Shown: positions 1 to 12,029 of the stretch, piece by piece
Numbering within the stretch: the first letter of the stretch is position 1
Layout of the letters: each line of letters begins with the position of its first letter
Assembly: GCF_963259705.1 (NCBI RefSeq)
Contig: NC_081842.1
Coordinates: forward strand, 65,236,787-65,300,786
From: Myotis daubentonii
Lineage: Eukaryota > Chordata > Mammalia > Chiroptera > Vespertilionidae
DNA: 64,000 nucleotides
Direction of reading: 5' to 3'
The notes under the pieces: model-generated
Databases searched by the model: none
What the model saw: the letters and a program-made list of their open reading frames with translations, nothing else
Told to the model about the DNA's origin: nothing
Made by a program: the position numbers and the translations under genes

Positions 1-35
1 GTAGCTATACCAGGGAGGTTTCATTTTATTATTTT

Positions 36-251
36 TTTAAATATATTTTATTGATTTTTTTACAGAGAGGAAGGGAGAGAGATAGAGAGCTAGAAACATC
101 AATGAGAGAGAAACATCCATCAGCTGCCTCCTGCACATCCCCCACTGGGGATGTGCCCGCAACCCAGGCACATGCCCCTGACCGGAACCGAACCCGGGAC
201 CCTTCAGTCCGCAGGCCGACGCTCCATCCACTGAGCCAAACCGGTTTCGGC
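36..251 (-). mobile_element. Ves SINE (tRNA-derived), full length
   Basis: On the minus strand it has a tRNA-like head (GGCTCAGTGGATGGAGCG-type A box, GGTTCGGTTCC-type B box), a TC-rich body and an A/T-rich tail. It is flanked by a perfect 15-bp target duplication, TCATTTTATTATTTT, at 21-35 and 252-266. Little decay suggests a young copy. Pol III promoter boxes are present, but nothing shows transcription. Confidence 0.93.
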
Positions 252-267
252 TCATTTTATTATTTTA

Positions 268-1142
268 TTATTATATTATTATATACTATTTTATTTTATG
301 TTTTTTGCTTAGACTTTAGAGAAGATGGTAGGGAGAGTTGAAAAAAAATATCTCTCAATGATGGCATCCTACAGTCAGGAGGGACTAGGAAGAATTAGTC
401 TTCTAAGGCATGGCACAGAAATGCAGGCATTGCTTCTCCAGGAGCTCTAATAAATGGCCAGCTACTACCTGGGCACTTGCAGAGACTGTCACATGGTTGT
501 AGTTATTAGAAATATCTTCCACAAACCAAGTTACAATATTTCTTCTTCTCACTTCCCGCTATTAATCTTTATTCTGTCTTCTGGATCTACACAGAATAAT
601 CACAATCCTTCTTTTCCAGGGGAAAAATCCAAACAACCTTGTCAAAAGTCAGGGCAAAATAGCAACGTGATAGGACTGTTAGTTATGAGAAAGTAATTTC
701 TCAGGTAGATCTAAAAGAAAGATGCTCTGATGGAAGGAGGGGAAGCTGAAGGCTGAGCCAATTTCCAAATGAAGAGAAATTACAATAAAACACACAAAAC
801 AAATTGGTACACTTGTAAATACAACTTGGAAGAAAGAGATTGTTGATAACATGAACAATGTGGAAAAAAGAAAAAAATGTACTTATAATCCAGTTGGAGA
901 GATAAGAAAATATGTAATAAGCATAATGGTTATAATGCATGGAAGCTAAGATCAAGCTCTGGTCATCATTGCTATTAAATCATTATTTGTATGGTAAGTA
1001 TTCTGATTTTAGTTTGGAGTATAAGAAGGTACTCTGAACTGCATTCAAGCTTCATTCTGCAGGGGGAGAAGGGGGAAGAAATCTGACAGCAGTATCTGCA
1101 GCTCCAGGAGAAGGATAAACCAGTGTGGTAGACAGACACTAG
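268..1142. other. no recognised feature
   Basis: AT-rich DNA with only short open frames. I recognise no repeat family, RNA gene or splice-bounded open block here. Confidence 0.5.
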
Positions 1143-1675
1143 GGTGGCCACCATGATCTCCACCTCCCAGTCCTTATGCCTTTTTGTAGTCCCATATCTA
1201 TGAGTGTAGATGGGACCAGTGACTTGCTTCTAACCAATAGAAAATAGCAAAGGTAATGGATGGACATAATCATATTACCTAACATTGTTATGCTTGCCTT
1301 GCTAAAAGACTGTCTGTACCTTGGTGGATTTAAAGAAACAAGCTGTCATATTGCGAAATATGTATGGAGAGAGCCATGCAGCTGGAATGTGAGGATAGAC
1401 TCCAGCTGACAGCCAGCCAGGCACTGAGACCCTTAGTCCAGCAACCCACAAGCAACTGAATTCTGCCTGCAACTATATGCATAAGGAAGTAGAACTTTCT
1501 CTAGTTAAGTCTCAGACAAGACCACAGCGCAGCTGACACTTTGCTATTTTGCAGAGGACCAGCTGAGTCGTATCTGGATGCCTGATGCACAGAATCTGTG
1601 AGATTAGAAACCTGTTGATTTTAGCAGCTAATTTTTTGTAATATTGTCACATAGCAATGAGTAAATAGTACAGCC
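1143..1675 (+). mobile_element. old LTR, ERVL-MaLR (MLT1-like)
   Basis: The order of blocks (CAGTGACTTGCTTCTAACCA, a purine-rich middle, then CTGTGAGATTAGAAA and a 3' end in TAGCAATGAGTAAATAGTACAG-like sequence) resembles MaLR-type LTRs. Many substitutions mark it as ancient. The subfamily is not certain. Confidence 0.5.
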
Positions 1676-1955
1676 AGCTCAACACTTTTCAAGTGAAGAA
1701 GCCATAGGAAGAGTAAATAACCATGGGTATCTAGACTATGACTTTCTCAAAGAGACAGTTGTACTCTGGACTAGACTTATCTAGACTTTTACAGGAGCTA
1801 TTAGATTTTTTTTTACTGTTGATATCAAGGATATAATTAATAAATGTATATCTTTGTGCTTATTTAGCATATAGAATTTACTACTTACAAAAGTTCCCTC
1901 TGAATATAGGGAGATATAATGGACAATTTTGGATAGTTCTCCAACAGAACAGAAA

Positions 1956-2965
1956 TACTGACACAAAGATCTGTTCAAGACGGCAGTGTAGATAAATGCA
2001 TACTCGCATCCTCCCACAACCACATCCAAATTATAACTAAACTACAGAACAACCATCATTCAGAACCACCAGAAATCTGGCTGAATGGAAGTCCTACATA
2101 TAGGGAATTAAAGAAGAAGCCACATTGAGACTGGTAAGAGGGGCAGAGATGCAGAATGATCTAGTCCCATACCCATGTGTGGTGGATAAAAATTGGGAGG
2201 GATATCTCAGCTGCAGGTCCCCCATGAGGAGTGAGAGGTCCCAGCCCCACACCTGACCACCCAGCCAAGGGTTCCAGTGCCAGGAAGAGAATTCCCATAA
2301 CTTCTGGCTGTAAAAGCAGCAGGGATTGAGGCTGAGGGAGATGGGGGGGAGGAGGGTGTTCCTGGAGTCCCAGGCATTTTTCTTAAAGGGCCAGTGCATG
2401 AACTTACTTGGACTCACTCTCTCCGAGCTCCAGCGCTGGGGCAGCAACTCGAAAGGCACCAGAGACATAAGAGGAGGAACTGAATTGTCCAGCATCAGGG
2501 CAAAATGTGGGGGGCAGCTTTCTCCTAGACAGAAGTGCTGGTAGAGGCCATTATTCCTTTGATAAGCCCTCCCCTCACAGAGTCAGCAGGCTAGCATTAT
2601 ATCTGAGACTCCATCAACCTGGTAATTCCCTGAGGACCCTCCCAACCCAACTTTTGGGCCCATCCAAACTGTTTCCAGTGGCTTTTCTATACAAATGGCC
2701 TGTCTTGGTTTATGCTTCAGGTTATCCTAAAATCTCTCAAACAAGTAGCATCTGGCCTCAGAGTACTCTGTACCTCTTGCTAAGTGGCCCCAGGCCTGAC
2801 ACTAACAGCAGCTGGCTTTGGTTCACAGGTTGGCCTTGCCTGGGTACCTCTAAACCCAGCACAAGTAGCAGTGATGTGCAGATTGCTCTGTAGCTCATGC
2901 CAGGTGGCCCTGGAGAGAACATAAAGGCAGCTAATCCAGGCTTGCACCTCCAAGACAAATTTTTC
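1956..2965 (+). mobile_element. L1 5'UTR fragment, sense
   Basis: It starts near GACGGCAGTGTAGATAAAT and carries blocks I associate with laurasiatherian L1 5'UTRs (ACAGAACAACCATCATTCAG, then CCACATTGAGACTGGTAAGA, then TCTTAAAGGGCCAGTGCATG). No ORF1 or ORF2 follows, so it is an orphan 5' segment, left by deletion or recombination. Open frames at 2094-2495 and 2507-2893 are chance frames in it. Confidence 0.65.
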
Positions 2966-3178
2966 TAGCTGTGTTCCTCTTACTAGAGCATTAGACCTAA
3001 TGATTTCTAAGATCCTTCCTAAAATGCTGAGAAATTTTAGGTAAAATTCAGAATATATTAATTAATTCAATTATCAATGTGGCATGTGGCACATTGATGA
3101 ATTAAAACATCCTTATATAGTTTCTATGACTAAATATTTATTTAGTATGTATTTGTACCCTTTAGAAAAGAGATTGGT

Positions 3179-3397
3179 GCCCTACCCAATTTGGCTCAGT
3201 GGATAGAGCCTGCGGACTGAAGGATCCCAGGTTCGATTCTGGTCAAGAGCACATGCCCAGGTTGTGGGCTCGATCTCCAGTAGGAGGTGTGCAGGAGGCA
3301 GCCAGTCAATGATTCTCTCTCATCATTAATGCTACTCTCTCTCTCCCTCTCACTCCCGCTCTGAAATCAATAGAGATATATTTTGGGGGCAGGGGGG
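3179..3397 (+). mobile_element. Ves SINE
   Basis: tRNA-like head with TTGGCTCAGTGGATAGAGC and GGTTCGATTCTGG boxes, CT-rich body and a GAAATCAATAGAG tail. The flanks (AAAGAGATTGGT before, GAAGATATTGGC after) look like a decayed target duplication. Confidence 0.88.
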
Positions 3398-3602
3398 AAG
3401 ATATTGGCAAACATAGATTTTCGGCTTTGTGGGCTTAACAGTCTCTGACACAACTGTTCAACCCTGCTGGTGTAGTAGGAATATAGCCTTAGAAAAGACA
3501 TAAGGAAATAATGTGATTGTGTTTCAATAAAACTTTATTTACAAATAATAGGTGGCAGGCTGGATTTGACCTGCAGGCCATAGTTTGCCAACTTCTATTC
3601 TG
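3398..3602. mobile_element. ancient hAT-like non-autonomous DNA element remnant
   Basis: GGCTTTGTGGGC, CAATAAAACTTTATTTACAAA and a terminal CATAGTTTGCCAAC block are typical of an old mammalian MER-type DNA repeat. The family name is not assigned. Confidence 0.45.
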
Positions 3603-4985
3603 AAGGCAAAATCTATGTTAAGATGAGAATACATTTTTGGAGACACAAGTGCTAACTCAGTCAGCACTAACCATTAGCAGTGGTAAAATGTGGTATCTTG
3701 CTTTCTGAATGTCAAATTCCTTCATGCAGCAGCTTGTCCAATGATATCACTAAGACTCCGAAGTCAGACTCTAAAATGCACTCATTCCTTCCACTTAAAA
3801 ATAAACCTTATAGATCCCAAAGGAAGGTAAAATTTTATTTCAAAAATTTGCTTTGAACTTTGAAAACAAAACAAGAAAATGTATTTCAAACTCTGAAAGG
3901 ACTACTCTAAACTGCCGAAGAGCTAGACCTAATTTGAAAGGGCAATGACATGAAAGCACGCTTATTTTGGTGCCCTTACTCAGGCAAAGAACAGTGTGTA
4001 AGTGAAAAGGGCAACAGATCGCCAACCAGCACATTCAAGTCAGAATGTAAAGAGCATTTGTCAGGCCTTCTTTTCCACTTACTACTCTGCTTAACCTCCC
4101 TTTCTCTTAGTTCTTTTTGCTGTTCTGGGAGCATAGAAGATGCTCACCCTACACATACCCTTCTTCTCTCTTTTCCTTTCTTCCTTATTTTCCTTAATTC
4201 TCCCTGTTCATTTCTACCTTCTTTTTCATAACCTGTCACTCCGCATTTAATGCTTTCCCCTCTCCTTTTTTCATCTCACTTGCCCTTATCTGTATGTCTC
4301 TTCTCATTTCTTTAACTTTCAGGTTACACCATGAAACAAATACTATATTTCTAATCAATTTCTTTCAATTACTGATTAAATTGCCTGCACTCTGCTTCGA
4401 ATTTTCTTGTTTTGAGGTTTTAGGTTGTCATTGTTTTTAAATGACAAGTTTATTTTTAGACATCACCAGTATTCTTTCTGCTGGGTAGATAAGGAAATTA
4501 GCACTCTTACATTTCTTCTTATCATCTCTCCCACCATCTTCTAATTATGTTTCTTCAGGTGGTATTATTCTTACATTGTCAATGTATATGAAACTTAATG
4601 CTGTTTTACTGCCTTAATTCCCAAAATTATTTAATCTTAATTTTATATTGAAATGATGACAATTCTCTACCAGTCCTTTTATCTGTCTGCCCCCCCCCTT
4701 TGCTGAATTATTAATGTTGCTTAGCCATAATTCACTGTCAATACATTTTCTTCAAGAAAGGTTCATAGGTGCTACATTTCCTGAGTGTATGTATAAAAGA
4801 GGTTTTCGCTACATATATTTTTCCCAGATTTTATTTATCAAATTCTATTGTTCTTTAGTTTGTCTTTTACTTGTATCAAAATTACATTTTTAATTATCTC
4901 CCCTTCTGCCAACTTGGTCAAGGGTCAACTTGTCTTGGGTCAGCCAAGTTAGTTTTTGTTTGTCCATTTGTTTTCTGTTCCTCTG
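3603..4985. other. no recognised feature
   Basis: Pyrimidine-rich and AT-rich DNA, especially 4070-4320. The open frame at 3950-4231 is low-complexity Ser/Leu/Phe from the CT-rich tract and is not credible as a protein. Confidence 0.45.
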
Positions 4986-5541
4986 TATTTTTTATTGTTA
5001 TTCTTCTTCTGTTGTTATTGTTGTTGACATTATTACAGATGCCCCCCATCCCCCCTACCCTCTTTGTTTACCTCTACCCAGACCCAGTCCTCTCCTCCCT
5101 CTGGTCATAACCACATTGTTGTCTGTGTCCATGGGTAAGCATATATGTTCTTTGGCTATTCTCTTCACCTTCTTTTGTCCAGAACCAACCTCCACGCCCC
5201 CACCCCCCAACCTCCTCTCTGACATCTGTCAGTGTGTACCATGTATCCATGACTCTGGTTCTATTTTGTTCATTAGATTTTACATACAAATGAGATCCTA
5301 TGGTATTTGTCTTTCTCTGACTGGCTTGTTTTCCTTAGCATTATAATTTCCAGGTCCATCCATGCTGTCTCAAAGGGTAAGAGTTACTTTCTTTTTATAG
5401 CCACCACATAGTATTTCATTGTCTGCATTACCACAGCTTGTTTTATCCACTCATCTGCCCACTGGTACTTGGGCTGTTTCCAGATCTTGGTTATTATAAA
5501 TAATGCTGCTATGAACATAGGGGTGTGTATATTATTTCTGA

Positions 5542-6047
5542 CTAGAGGCCAGGTACACAAAATTATGCACTGTGATCTGGGCTGATCTTCTCTGGCTGCC
5601 AGCAGCCAGCCCCACCCCCTCTGTGTGTGGGGTGACTGGTGGGGCTATTGGGGCCCTGGCTCCACCCACATCAGCCACCACCCACCCCTGGTTCCCCATC
5701 TGGTGATTGGAGCCTGCTGGCCAGGGGGAGGGACCAAGAGGTTGGCCATTCTTGCCCACTCACTGGCCCCACTCCCCGCGGCCGCCAGTTGTCCTCTGCG
5801 AGTGGGGTAACCGGTGGGATGATTGGGGCCCCTGCAGATGTGCAAGTACCCATCCCTGGTTCCCCATTCCCCATCGGGTGATCAGAGCCTGCTGGCCAGT
5901 CAGAGAGACCAAGAGGTTGGCTGGTAGGCCCCAATCAGGCAATCAGGGCCTGCGGGCTAGGGAAAGCTCCTGCGTTGAGCATCTGCCCCCTGGTGGTCAG
6001 TGCGCACCATAGCCAACCAGTCTATTTGCATATTATGCTTATATAGA
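5542..6047 (-). mobile_element. HeliBat-type Helitron (copy A)
   Basis: The + strand begins CTAGAGGCCAGGTACACAAA, the reverse complement of the HeliBat 3' end, and finishes with ATTTGCATATTATGC...TATAGA, the reverse complement of the 5' end. Inside are two tandem copies of a unit of about 175 bp (for example GTGGGGTGAC at 5627 and GTGGGGTAAC at 5802) and a CTCF-like core at 5983-6003. No transposase is encoded. A (GA)n run at 6045-6061 joins it to the next Helitron. Confidence 0.9.
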
Positions 6048-6061
6048 GAGAGAGAGAGAGA

Positions 6062-6488
6062 CTAGAGGCCCAGTGCCCAAAATTCATGAATGGGTGGGAG
6101 CACCCTCAGCCTGGCCTGTACCCTCTCGCAATCCGGAACCCCTCAGGGGATGTCCAACTGCCAGTTTAGGCCGGATCCCACACAGAATTAGGCCTAAACC
6201 AGCAGTCAGACATCCCTCTCCCAATCTGGGACCACTGGCTCCTAACTACTCACCTGCCTGCCTGCCTGATCGCCCCTTACTGCTCGCCTGCCCGCCTGAT
6301 CACCTCTAACCACTCACCTGCCTGCTTGATCAACCCTAACCACTCTTTCTCCCTGCCTGATTGCCCCTAACCACCTCTGCCTCAGCCCCTGCCATGACGG
6401 CTTCATCTGGAAGGACATCCAGAATGACGTCCAGAAGTTCTTTCGGCTGTCCGGTCTAATTAGCATATTGTACTTTTATTATTATAGA
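6062..6488 (-). mobile_element. HeliBat-type Helitron (copy B), head-to-tail with copy A
   Basis: It starts CTAGAGGCCCAGTGCCCAAA and ends TAATTAGCATATTG...TTATTATAGA. The internal sequence is of a different subfamily from copy A (CCGGTCTAATTAGC near the 5' end). The base after it is the host T of the A|T target. Confidence 0.9.
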
Positions 6489-7580
6489 TTGGTGTTTCAG
6501 TATTCTTAGAATATATTCCCAGAAGTGGAATCACTGGGTCAAAAGATAGTTACATGTTCAATTTTTTTTAGGAAACTCCATACTGTTTTCTGCAGTGGCT
6601 GCACCAATCTGCATTCCCACCAGCAGTGTACTAGGGTTCCCTTTTCTCACAGCCTCACCAGCACTTGTTTGTTGATTTATTGGTGGTAGTCACTCTAGTA
6701 GGTGTGAGGTGGTATCTCATTGTGGTTTTAATTTGCATCTCTCTGATAATTTACATCTCTCTGATAAGTGACACTGAGGATTTTTTCATATGTCTCTTGG
6801 CCATTTGTATGTTATCTTTGGAGAAGTGTATATTCAGGTCCTTTGCCCAGTTTTTAATTGGATTGTTTGTCTTTCTGGTGTTGAGTTGCATAAGTTCTTT
6901 ATATATTTTGGAAATTAATCCCTTATTAGATGTAACATTGGCAAATATTTTCTCCCCATACAGTGGGTTGTCTTTTCATTCTGTTGATGTGCAGAAGCTT
7001 TTTAGTTTGCTGAGCAGAAGCTCTTTAGTTTGACGTAGTCTCATTTGTTTATTTTTCACTTTGTTTTCCTTGTCTAAGGAGATATATTGGCAAAAATACT
7101 GTCATTAGAAATGTCTGACATTTTTCTGCCTATATCTTTTCCTAGGATTTTTATGGTTTTACAACTTACATTTAAGTATTTTATCCATTTTGAGTTTATT
7201 CTTGTGTATTGGTGTAAGTTGGTGGTCATGTTTTTACATGTACCTGTCCAATTTTCCCAGCACCATTTATTGAAGAGACTGTCTTTACTCTATTGTCTGC
7301 TATTGCCTTCTTTGTCAAATATTAATTGACCATAGAGGTATAGGTTGATTTCTAGGCTCTCTGTTATGTTCCATTGATCTACCTGCCTGTTCCTATGCCT
7401 GTACAAGGTTGTTTGATTAAAATGGCATTTTGGTATTGTTTGATATTCAGTATTGTGACCCCTCCAACTTTGTTCTTTTTTCTCAAGATTGCTGAAGGGT
7501 CATTTTAGTTCCATACAAATTTTGGAATATTTTTTCTAGATACGTGAAATATGCCATTAGCATTTTAATGGGGATTCTGC

Positions 7581-8605
7581 TTCAAATTTTAAAGTAAATG
7601 CTGATGTTAACATACACATATAATGTTAATTTTTATTGTTATATTGTTCTTTAGAGACAAAGCAATAAAATGTAATTATTTTATGTGCAGGACATTTCTC
7701 TGTTATGTTCTTGTTCCTTCCTGTGGTTCCTCCCATCACACAGTATCTTGGCTATTACAAGGAGCACCTTGACCTATGAATCTGTTGCTGACCTTTCAAA
7801 AGATCAATACATCTCTACATTAGCCTTTTTTTATTCTTTGAAGTGAATGGAAACTGATGCCAAACTTTCTCTCTGCAAGCATAAGCAATTTTGGAAGCTG
7901 AGAGGAAAGGAACAGTTCAGTGTTAAATTTCCGCAATTAAACAACCTGCCACCTTGGCACAGGACTCTGAGAAAATATATCATGCCTCTGAGAGATTCTT
8001 TTCTAACATCATTATCTACTGCAGCCACACAGCATCCAAATTCCCCTCCCTTAGGAGAGTCCAGGCCCCTTACCATGGCTAGGGCTCTATCATATTACAC
8101 CATTTCTTATCTCACAATCTATTTCTGGGCTCATTTACATGCATGCAAAAGTGGGTTTCTGTCCCCCTGGAGAGCTAGCAGGCACCCTGCGGTCTGATTC
8201 CTCTTGTCCCTGAACATTAGACACTTCATTGCCAATGGAAAATCACCAGAGAAATCATGTAATTGACAGTCTTGGAAATTTCACCTTTTTCTCAGTCGAT
8301 TAGGATGTTTTTTTTTTTCTTCCTACTGTCAGCAAAGAAATATGACATTAAGGAAAATGTAAAGTTAATGCCTGTGGAAGGGCAACTTAGAAATAGGGAC
8401 TTCTGCAGTTCAGTTTTCAGTAGTAAAAAGACACACTCCTACTGATTTCTCTCCCACCAAAGATTATAGAAGCTCATTTATAGAAGCTCCAGCAAGTGTT
8501 GCTGGAAAGTGAAATCCTCTTAGACGAGTCTCAATTTTCTGTTGTCTTTTATTACAAAATAAGGGTTGTGTTATATTATAACACTTAAATTTCTCTTTTT
8601 AGGGT
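7581..8605. other. no recognised feature
   Basis: Mixed AT-rich DNA with no repeat I can name. The open frame at 7847-8197 (116 codons) shows no domain or splice context and is likely chance. Confidence 0.4.
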
Positions 8606-9560
8606 CAAACCACTCAAGCTAGATCACTTTAATTGCCTTTTATTCCTGCCTATGTATTCCCTACAGTCTGTTCCTTCTCTTTCACCTTCTTAAATTCTTT
8701 TTCAAGTGTTACCAATGATCTCCATATAATCAAGTCCAACCTCTCCTCAGTGTTCATCCTCCTGACCTCTTTATGGCTTTTGCCACTGCTGAGCACCTGC
8801 TTTTTCTTTCTTGCTTTTCTCTTGACTTCCATGACATTGTACTCCATTGTTCTCCAAACTTGATGAATGATTCTTTTTTTGTCTTCTTTAATGGCTCTTT
8901 TCTCTCCTCCCATGACCAAACTGTTCGTTTCTACCAAAGCTATGATCCCAGTCTTCTATTATTCTTCATCTACACTTATTCCTTCTTCATAGCTTCAATG
9001 ACCATTCCTCTATATAGACCCCAATCATCAATCCTAATACCACTCATTGAAACTACAATATTGTAACTGAAACTGCCTATGAAATATATTTACTTGGATA
9101 ACCAGCCAATAACATCTTAAGTTCACTTTAATTTCAACGTGCTCAAAGTTTACCTACTCATTTTTCTCTTCTCTCCCTTCACGTGGGTATATTTTATATT
9201 TTCACCAAATACCATTCCCCCCAACCAACTTACATAACAATTTTGGCTGACTTCAATGCATACTTCAAACTGCCACATTAGCATAAGAACTTCTATAATA
9301 CTTCAGTTCTGCTGCATTAAATTCAAAGTCCTGTGTGTGTGGTATTCATGGTTTTCCACACATGGCATTGATTTGTCTAATTTTGGTTTCCACAAGTCTC
9401 CATATTGATGGTCAAGAAAGTCTCTTCATTATAAATATGCTTCTTTACCAATCCCCATACTAATTCTACCTCTTCAGGTCTTGCTCTTCTTTCTAAGTGG
9501 AATTACTTTGCCTAGTCAATGTATCTACCGACTGATTCTACCTTCTCATGAGACAGACAG
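8606..9560 (+). mobile_element. L2 LINE fragment (ancient)
   Basis: Diverged L2 3' region in sense: TTGACTTCCATGACATTGTACTC, TTCATCTACACTTATTCCTT, TTCAACGTGCTCAAAG and CTTACCTACTC-like blocks occur in L2 order. There is no intact frame. Confidence 0.6.
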
Positions 9561-9639
9561 TTGTATGATAACCAAGTATCACCAGTAAGAATTATTGGTT
9601 TAAAGAGAGGTTCTATCCCAATAATTAATAATTCAGCCT

Positions 9640-9860
9640 TGATAGTCAGAGTACTGTTTGAAACATAACTCACTTGTGATGTGACCTTGAGCAGTTACTT
9701 AACATTTCTCCACTCTTGTTTCCTCATTTATAAAATGGAAGTAACATACTACCTATCACATAGTAAAGTTGGGAGGAATACTTGAAATAATGCATGTGAA
9801 CTAATTAGTACAGGGCCTACCCCTTAATAAATACTCAATATAGTTAGCCATTATCATTAT
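9640..9860 (+). mobile_element. MIR SINE
   Basis: The MIR core is readable: GTGACCTTGAGCAGTTACTT, CCTCATTTATAAAATGGAAG, then CAGGGCCTACCCCTTAATAA and ATACTCAATATAGTTAGCCA. It is heavily diverged, as expected for a mammal-wide SINE. Confidence 0.82.
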
Positions 9861-10493
9861 AAAATGTATGTGTCTTTGTCTTGCTAAACCAAATTTCATA
9901 ATTTGTTTAACAGATCAATTCTATGTGGGAATGAATATAACAATAACCATGAATTAAAGACTGAAAATGTACCAATGTTGGATATTAATAAATTGCTGAA
10001 GACTTGAAGGACACACATAGGTGCAGGATGGAAGGCAGATGATGGTACTATGAGGGCAGGCCCACTCTCTATTTTGTCTATCATTGTATCTAAGGTAGAG
10101 AACAGTGAAGAGAAAATGGTTAGTTCTTCATATATACCTGTTGAATGAACTACACAAAATTCCAAAATTTGGAATTTGAATCTAAGACAATGAATTTCTC
10201 AAGTTAAGGTTTCCAATTTGTAATTTTATGCTAAGCTAAGGAGACCCTTTGAGAAACTGGTCTAGATCTCTTCCTCATTATGGATTACAAAGACCTCCTC
10301 CCAGTGGGTGACTAAAAGGATATGAGTAAATCATTATTTACTAGCTTGAAGAAATGCTCCTTAAAATAGTCCAGCAGTAATGCTTTATAAATGATTATTT
10401 GTTTCAAGTAATTCCTTAGGAAAGGCCATGAGGCAACCACAGAAAAAATATTAGGAAATATCTTATATATAATAAAACTTACCAATTGAACTA
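9861..10493. other. no recognised feature
   Basis: AT-rich DNA. I see no repeat family or credible open frame. Confidence 0.4.
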
Positions 10494-10570
10494 TCTCTCA
10501 CATCAATGTGTGTTTTCTCTCTCTCTAGCTCTAAAGATCAATGGATAAAATATCCTTGGGTGAGGATTAA
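10494..10570 (+). mobile_element. Ves SINE 3' fragment
   Basis: It matches only the Ves 3' part: TCTCACATCAATGTGTG, a CT run, then AAAGATCAATGGATAAAATA and CCTTGGGTGAG. The tRNA-like head is missing. Confidence 0.75.
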
Positions 10571-10578
10571 TTAAAAAT

Positions 10579-10624
<46 letters not shown>

Positions 10625-10634
10625 GAGAGAGAAA
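10579..10634. repeat. (GA)n microsatellite
   Basis: About 56 bp of GA repeat with a few interruptions, directly after a Ves fragment tail. Confidence 0.95.
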
Positions 10635-11585
10635 TGGTTTCTCCCCTCAAGAAGGATTAGTCAATTTTCACTTTCATTGTTTTTATACTGGGATTAACAA
10701 ACATTTCAAAACTTAATCACAAGGAGGTGATTTTATACAACTTGTCCATCAAAATATCTACAACAGCAAAATTAAGATAATAATATATCCACATTGATTT
10801 TCTAATTATATGCAGGCAATGTGTATTTCATAGGCATATAAGGAGATCTGGTCTCTAGGTAAAAGTGTGAAATAAAACAAATTTCCTTGGCACTCTCCAC
10901 ATTTATTTCTGTGTCTTTCCCCCACATCTTAAAGTTAACTACTTTTCCTCCTATCGCACTCTTAGAAACAGTTCTCAGTCTGACAAAAATAAAAGCCCAC
11001 TCAATGGAGTGCCACACACAGGGTCACCTTCTTTCAAAGTTTTTCAGGGTCAAAAACCACATTTCTTTTTCTCCCTCCTATTCTTTCTTTGTTTACACCT
11101 TACATACCCTGGATAGCTGAACAAAAAAGTGATCTATTATGATAAAAACTATGCTTACTTGGTATGAATGACTGAATTCTTCAGTATTCTCAGAGATGCA
11201 TCTGCTTTTAAAATATGAACTAGTTAACACACTTGAATCTCTGATTTTTTGAGCTGTCAGATTCATAGATTTGGGCATTTTATGTAAGTCCTCAATTGAC
11301 TTCTCAAAACTTAATTACAAGGAGGTTCATCAGTTCTCATTCACCTTATTATGCTTTCAAGGGCAAGCAGATAGCAACACTAATTGTATTCAAACACAGT
11401 CATTGTACTTACCCATTTAGTGATGGGTAGTCACTGTCATTAAGCCAACCCTCCCACTGTCACTACCAGGATAAGGTATTAAATGTCATCCAATTTTGTT
11501 GGTTCAATCTCTCCCATATTTCTGTTTGAAGAGAATTTTTCTAAGTACTATTATACGTAATTATTTTTTAAAAAATAAGAAATGG
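10635..11585. other. no recognised feature
   Basis: AT-rich DNA with short open frames only. AACTTAATCACAAGGAGG (10708) recurs as AACTTAATTACAAGGAGG (11307), but the flanks do not align, so no duplication is called. Confidence 0.4.
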
Positions 11586-11740
11586 TCTCTGGCCAGTGTG
11601 GTTCACTGATAGAGTATCAGCCAGTGCACCAAAGGTTGCAGGTTTGATTCCAGTAAAGGGCACATACCTGGGTTGCAGGGTCCTTCCTGGACCCTGATGG
11701 GGCATGTGTGGGAGGCAACCAATCAATGTATCTCATATCG

Positions 11741-11779
<39 letters not shown>

Positions 11780-11836
11780 CTCTCTCTTTCACCATCCCTC
11801 TCTTCCACTCTCTCTAAAGATCAATGGAGAAAATAT
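11586..11836 (+). mobile_element. Ves SINE with expanded (GT)n
   Basis: CTGGCCAGTGTGGTTCACTG head, GGTTTGATTCCAG B-box-like block, GGGAGGCAACCAATCAATG body and AAAGATCAATGGAGAAAATA tail. A (GT)n run at 11742-11774 sits inside the body. It is older and more diverged than the copies at 36 and 48948. Confidence 0.88.
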
Positions 11837-12029
11837 CCTAGGGTGAGTGCAGATTTCATTCTTGGCTACTGCAGAAGGTTCTTCCCCCTCTGGTGGAGAA
11901 TATAGCTACAGGCTGCTTTAGGCTCATCTCAAGAGGATGGTTTCCCTATCTCTAGTTTAGTGTATAAAATCTGTAGAGATACTCTCAGAACTTCAGGGTT
12001 AGGTCCATTTTTCAAGCACGTGTCTCTCA

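Larger units (their letters stand above)
4986..7580 (-). mobile_element. L1, 5'-truncated, antisense, split by two Helitrons
   Basis: The + strand reads as reverse-complement L1: 3'UTR (about 4986-5300), then ORF2 C-terminal DNA (CTTTCTCTGACTGGCTTGTT, GGCTGTTTCCAGATCTTGG, ATTCCCACCAGCAGTGTA, TTTGCCCAGTTTTTAATTGG). It is interrupted exactly at 5541/6489 by Helitrons; joining TTTCTGA to TTGGTGTTT restores the L1 sequence. Stops throughout mean it is inactive. Confidence 0.9.

Noticed and set aside
10708..11325. AACTTAAT(C/T)ACAAGGAGG repeated 600 bp apart
   Set aside because: Only about 18 bp align; flanks do not, so chance or fragmentary similarity is likely.
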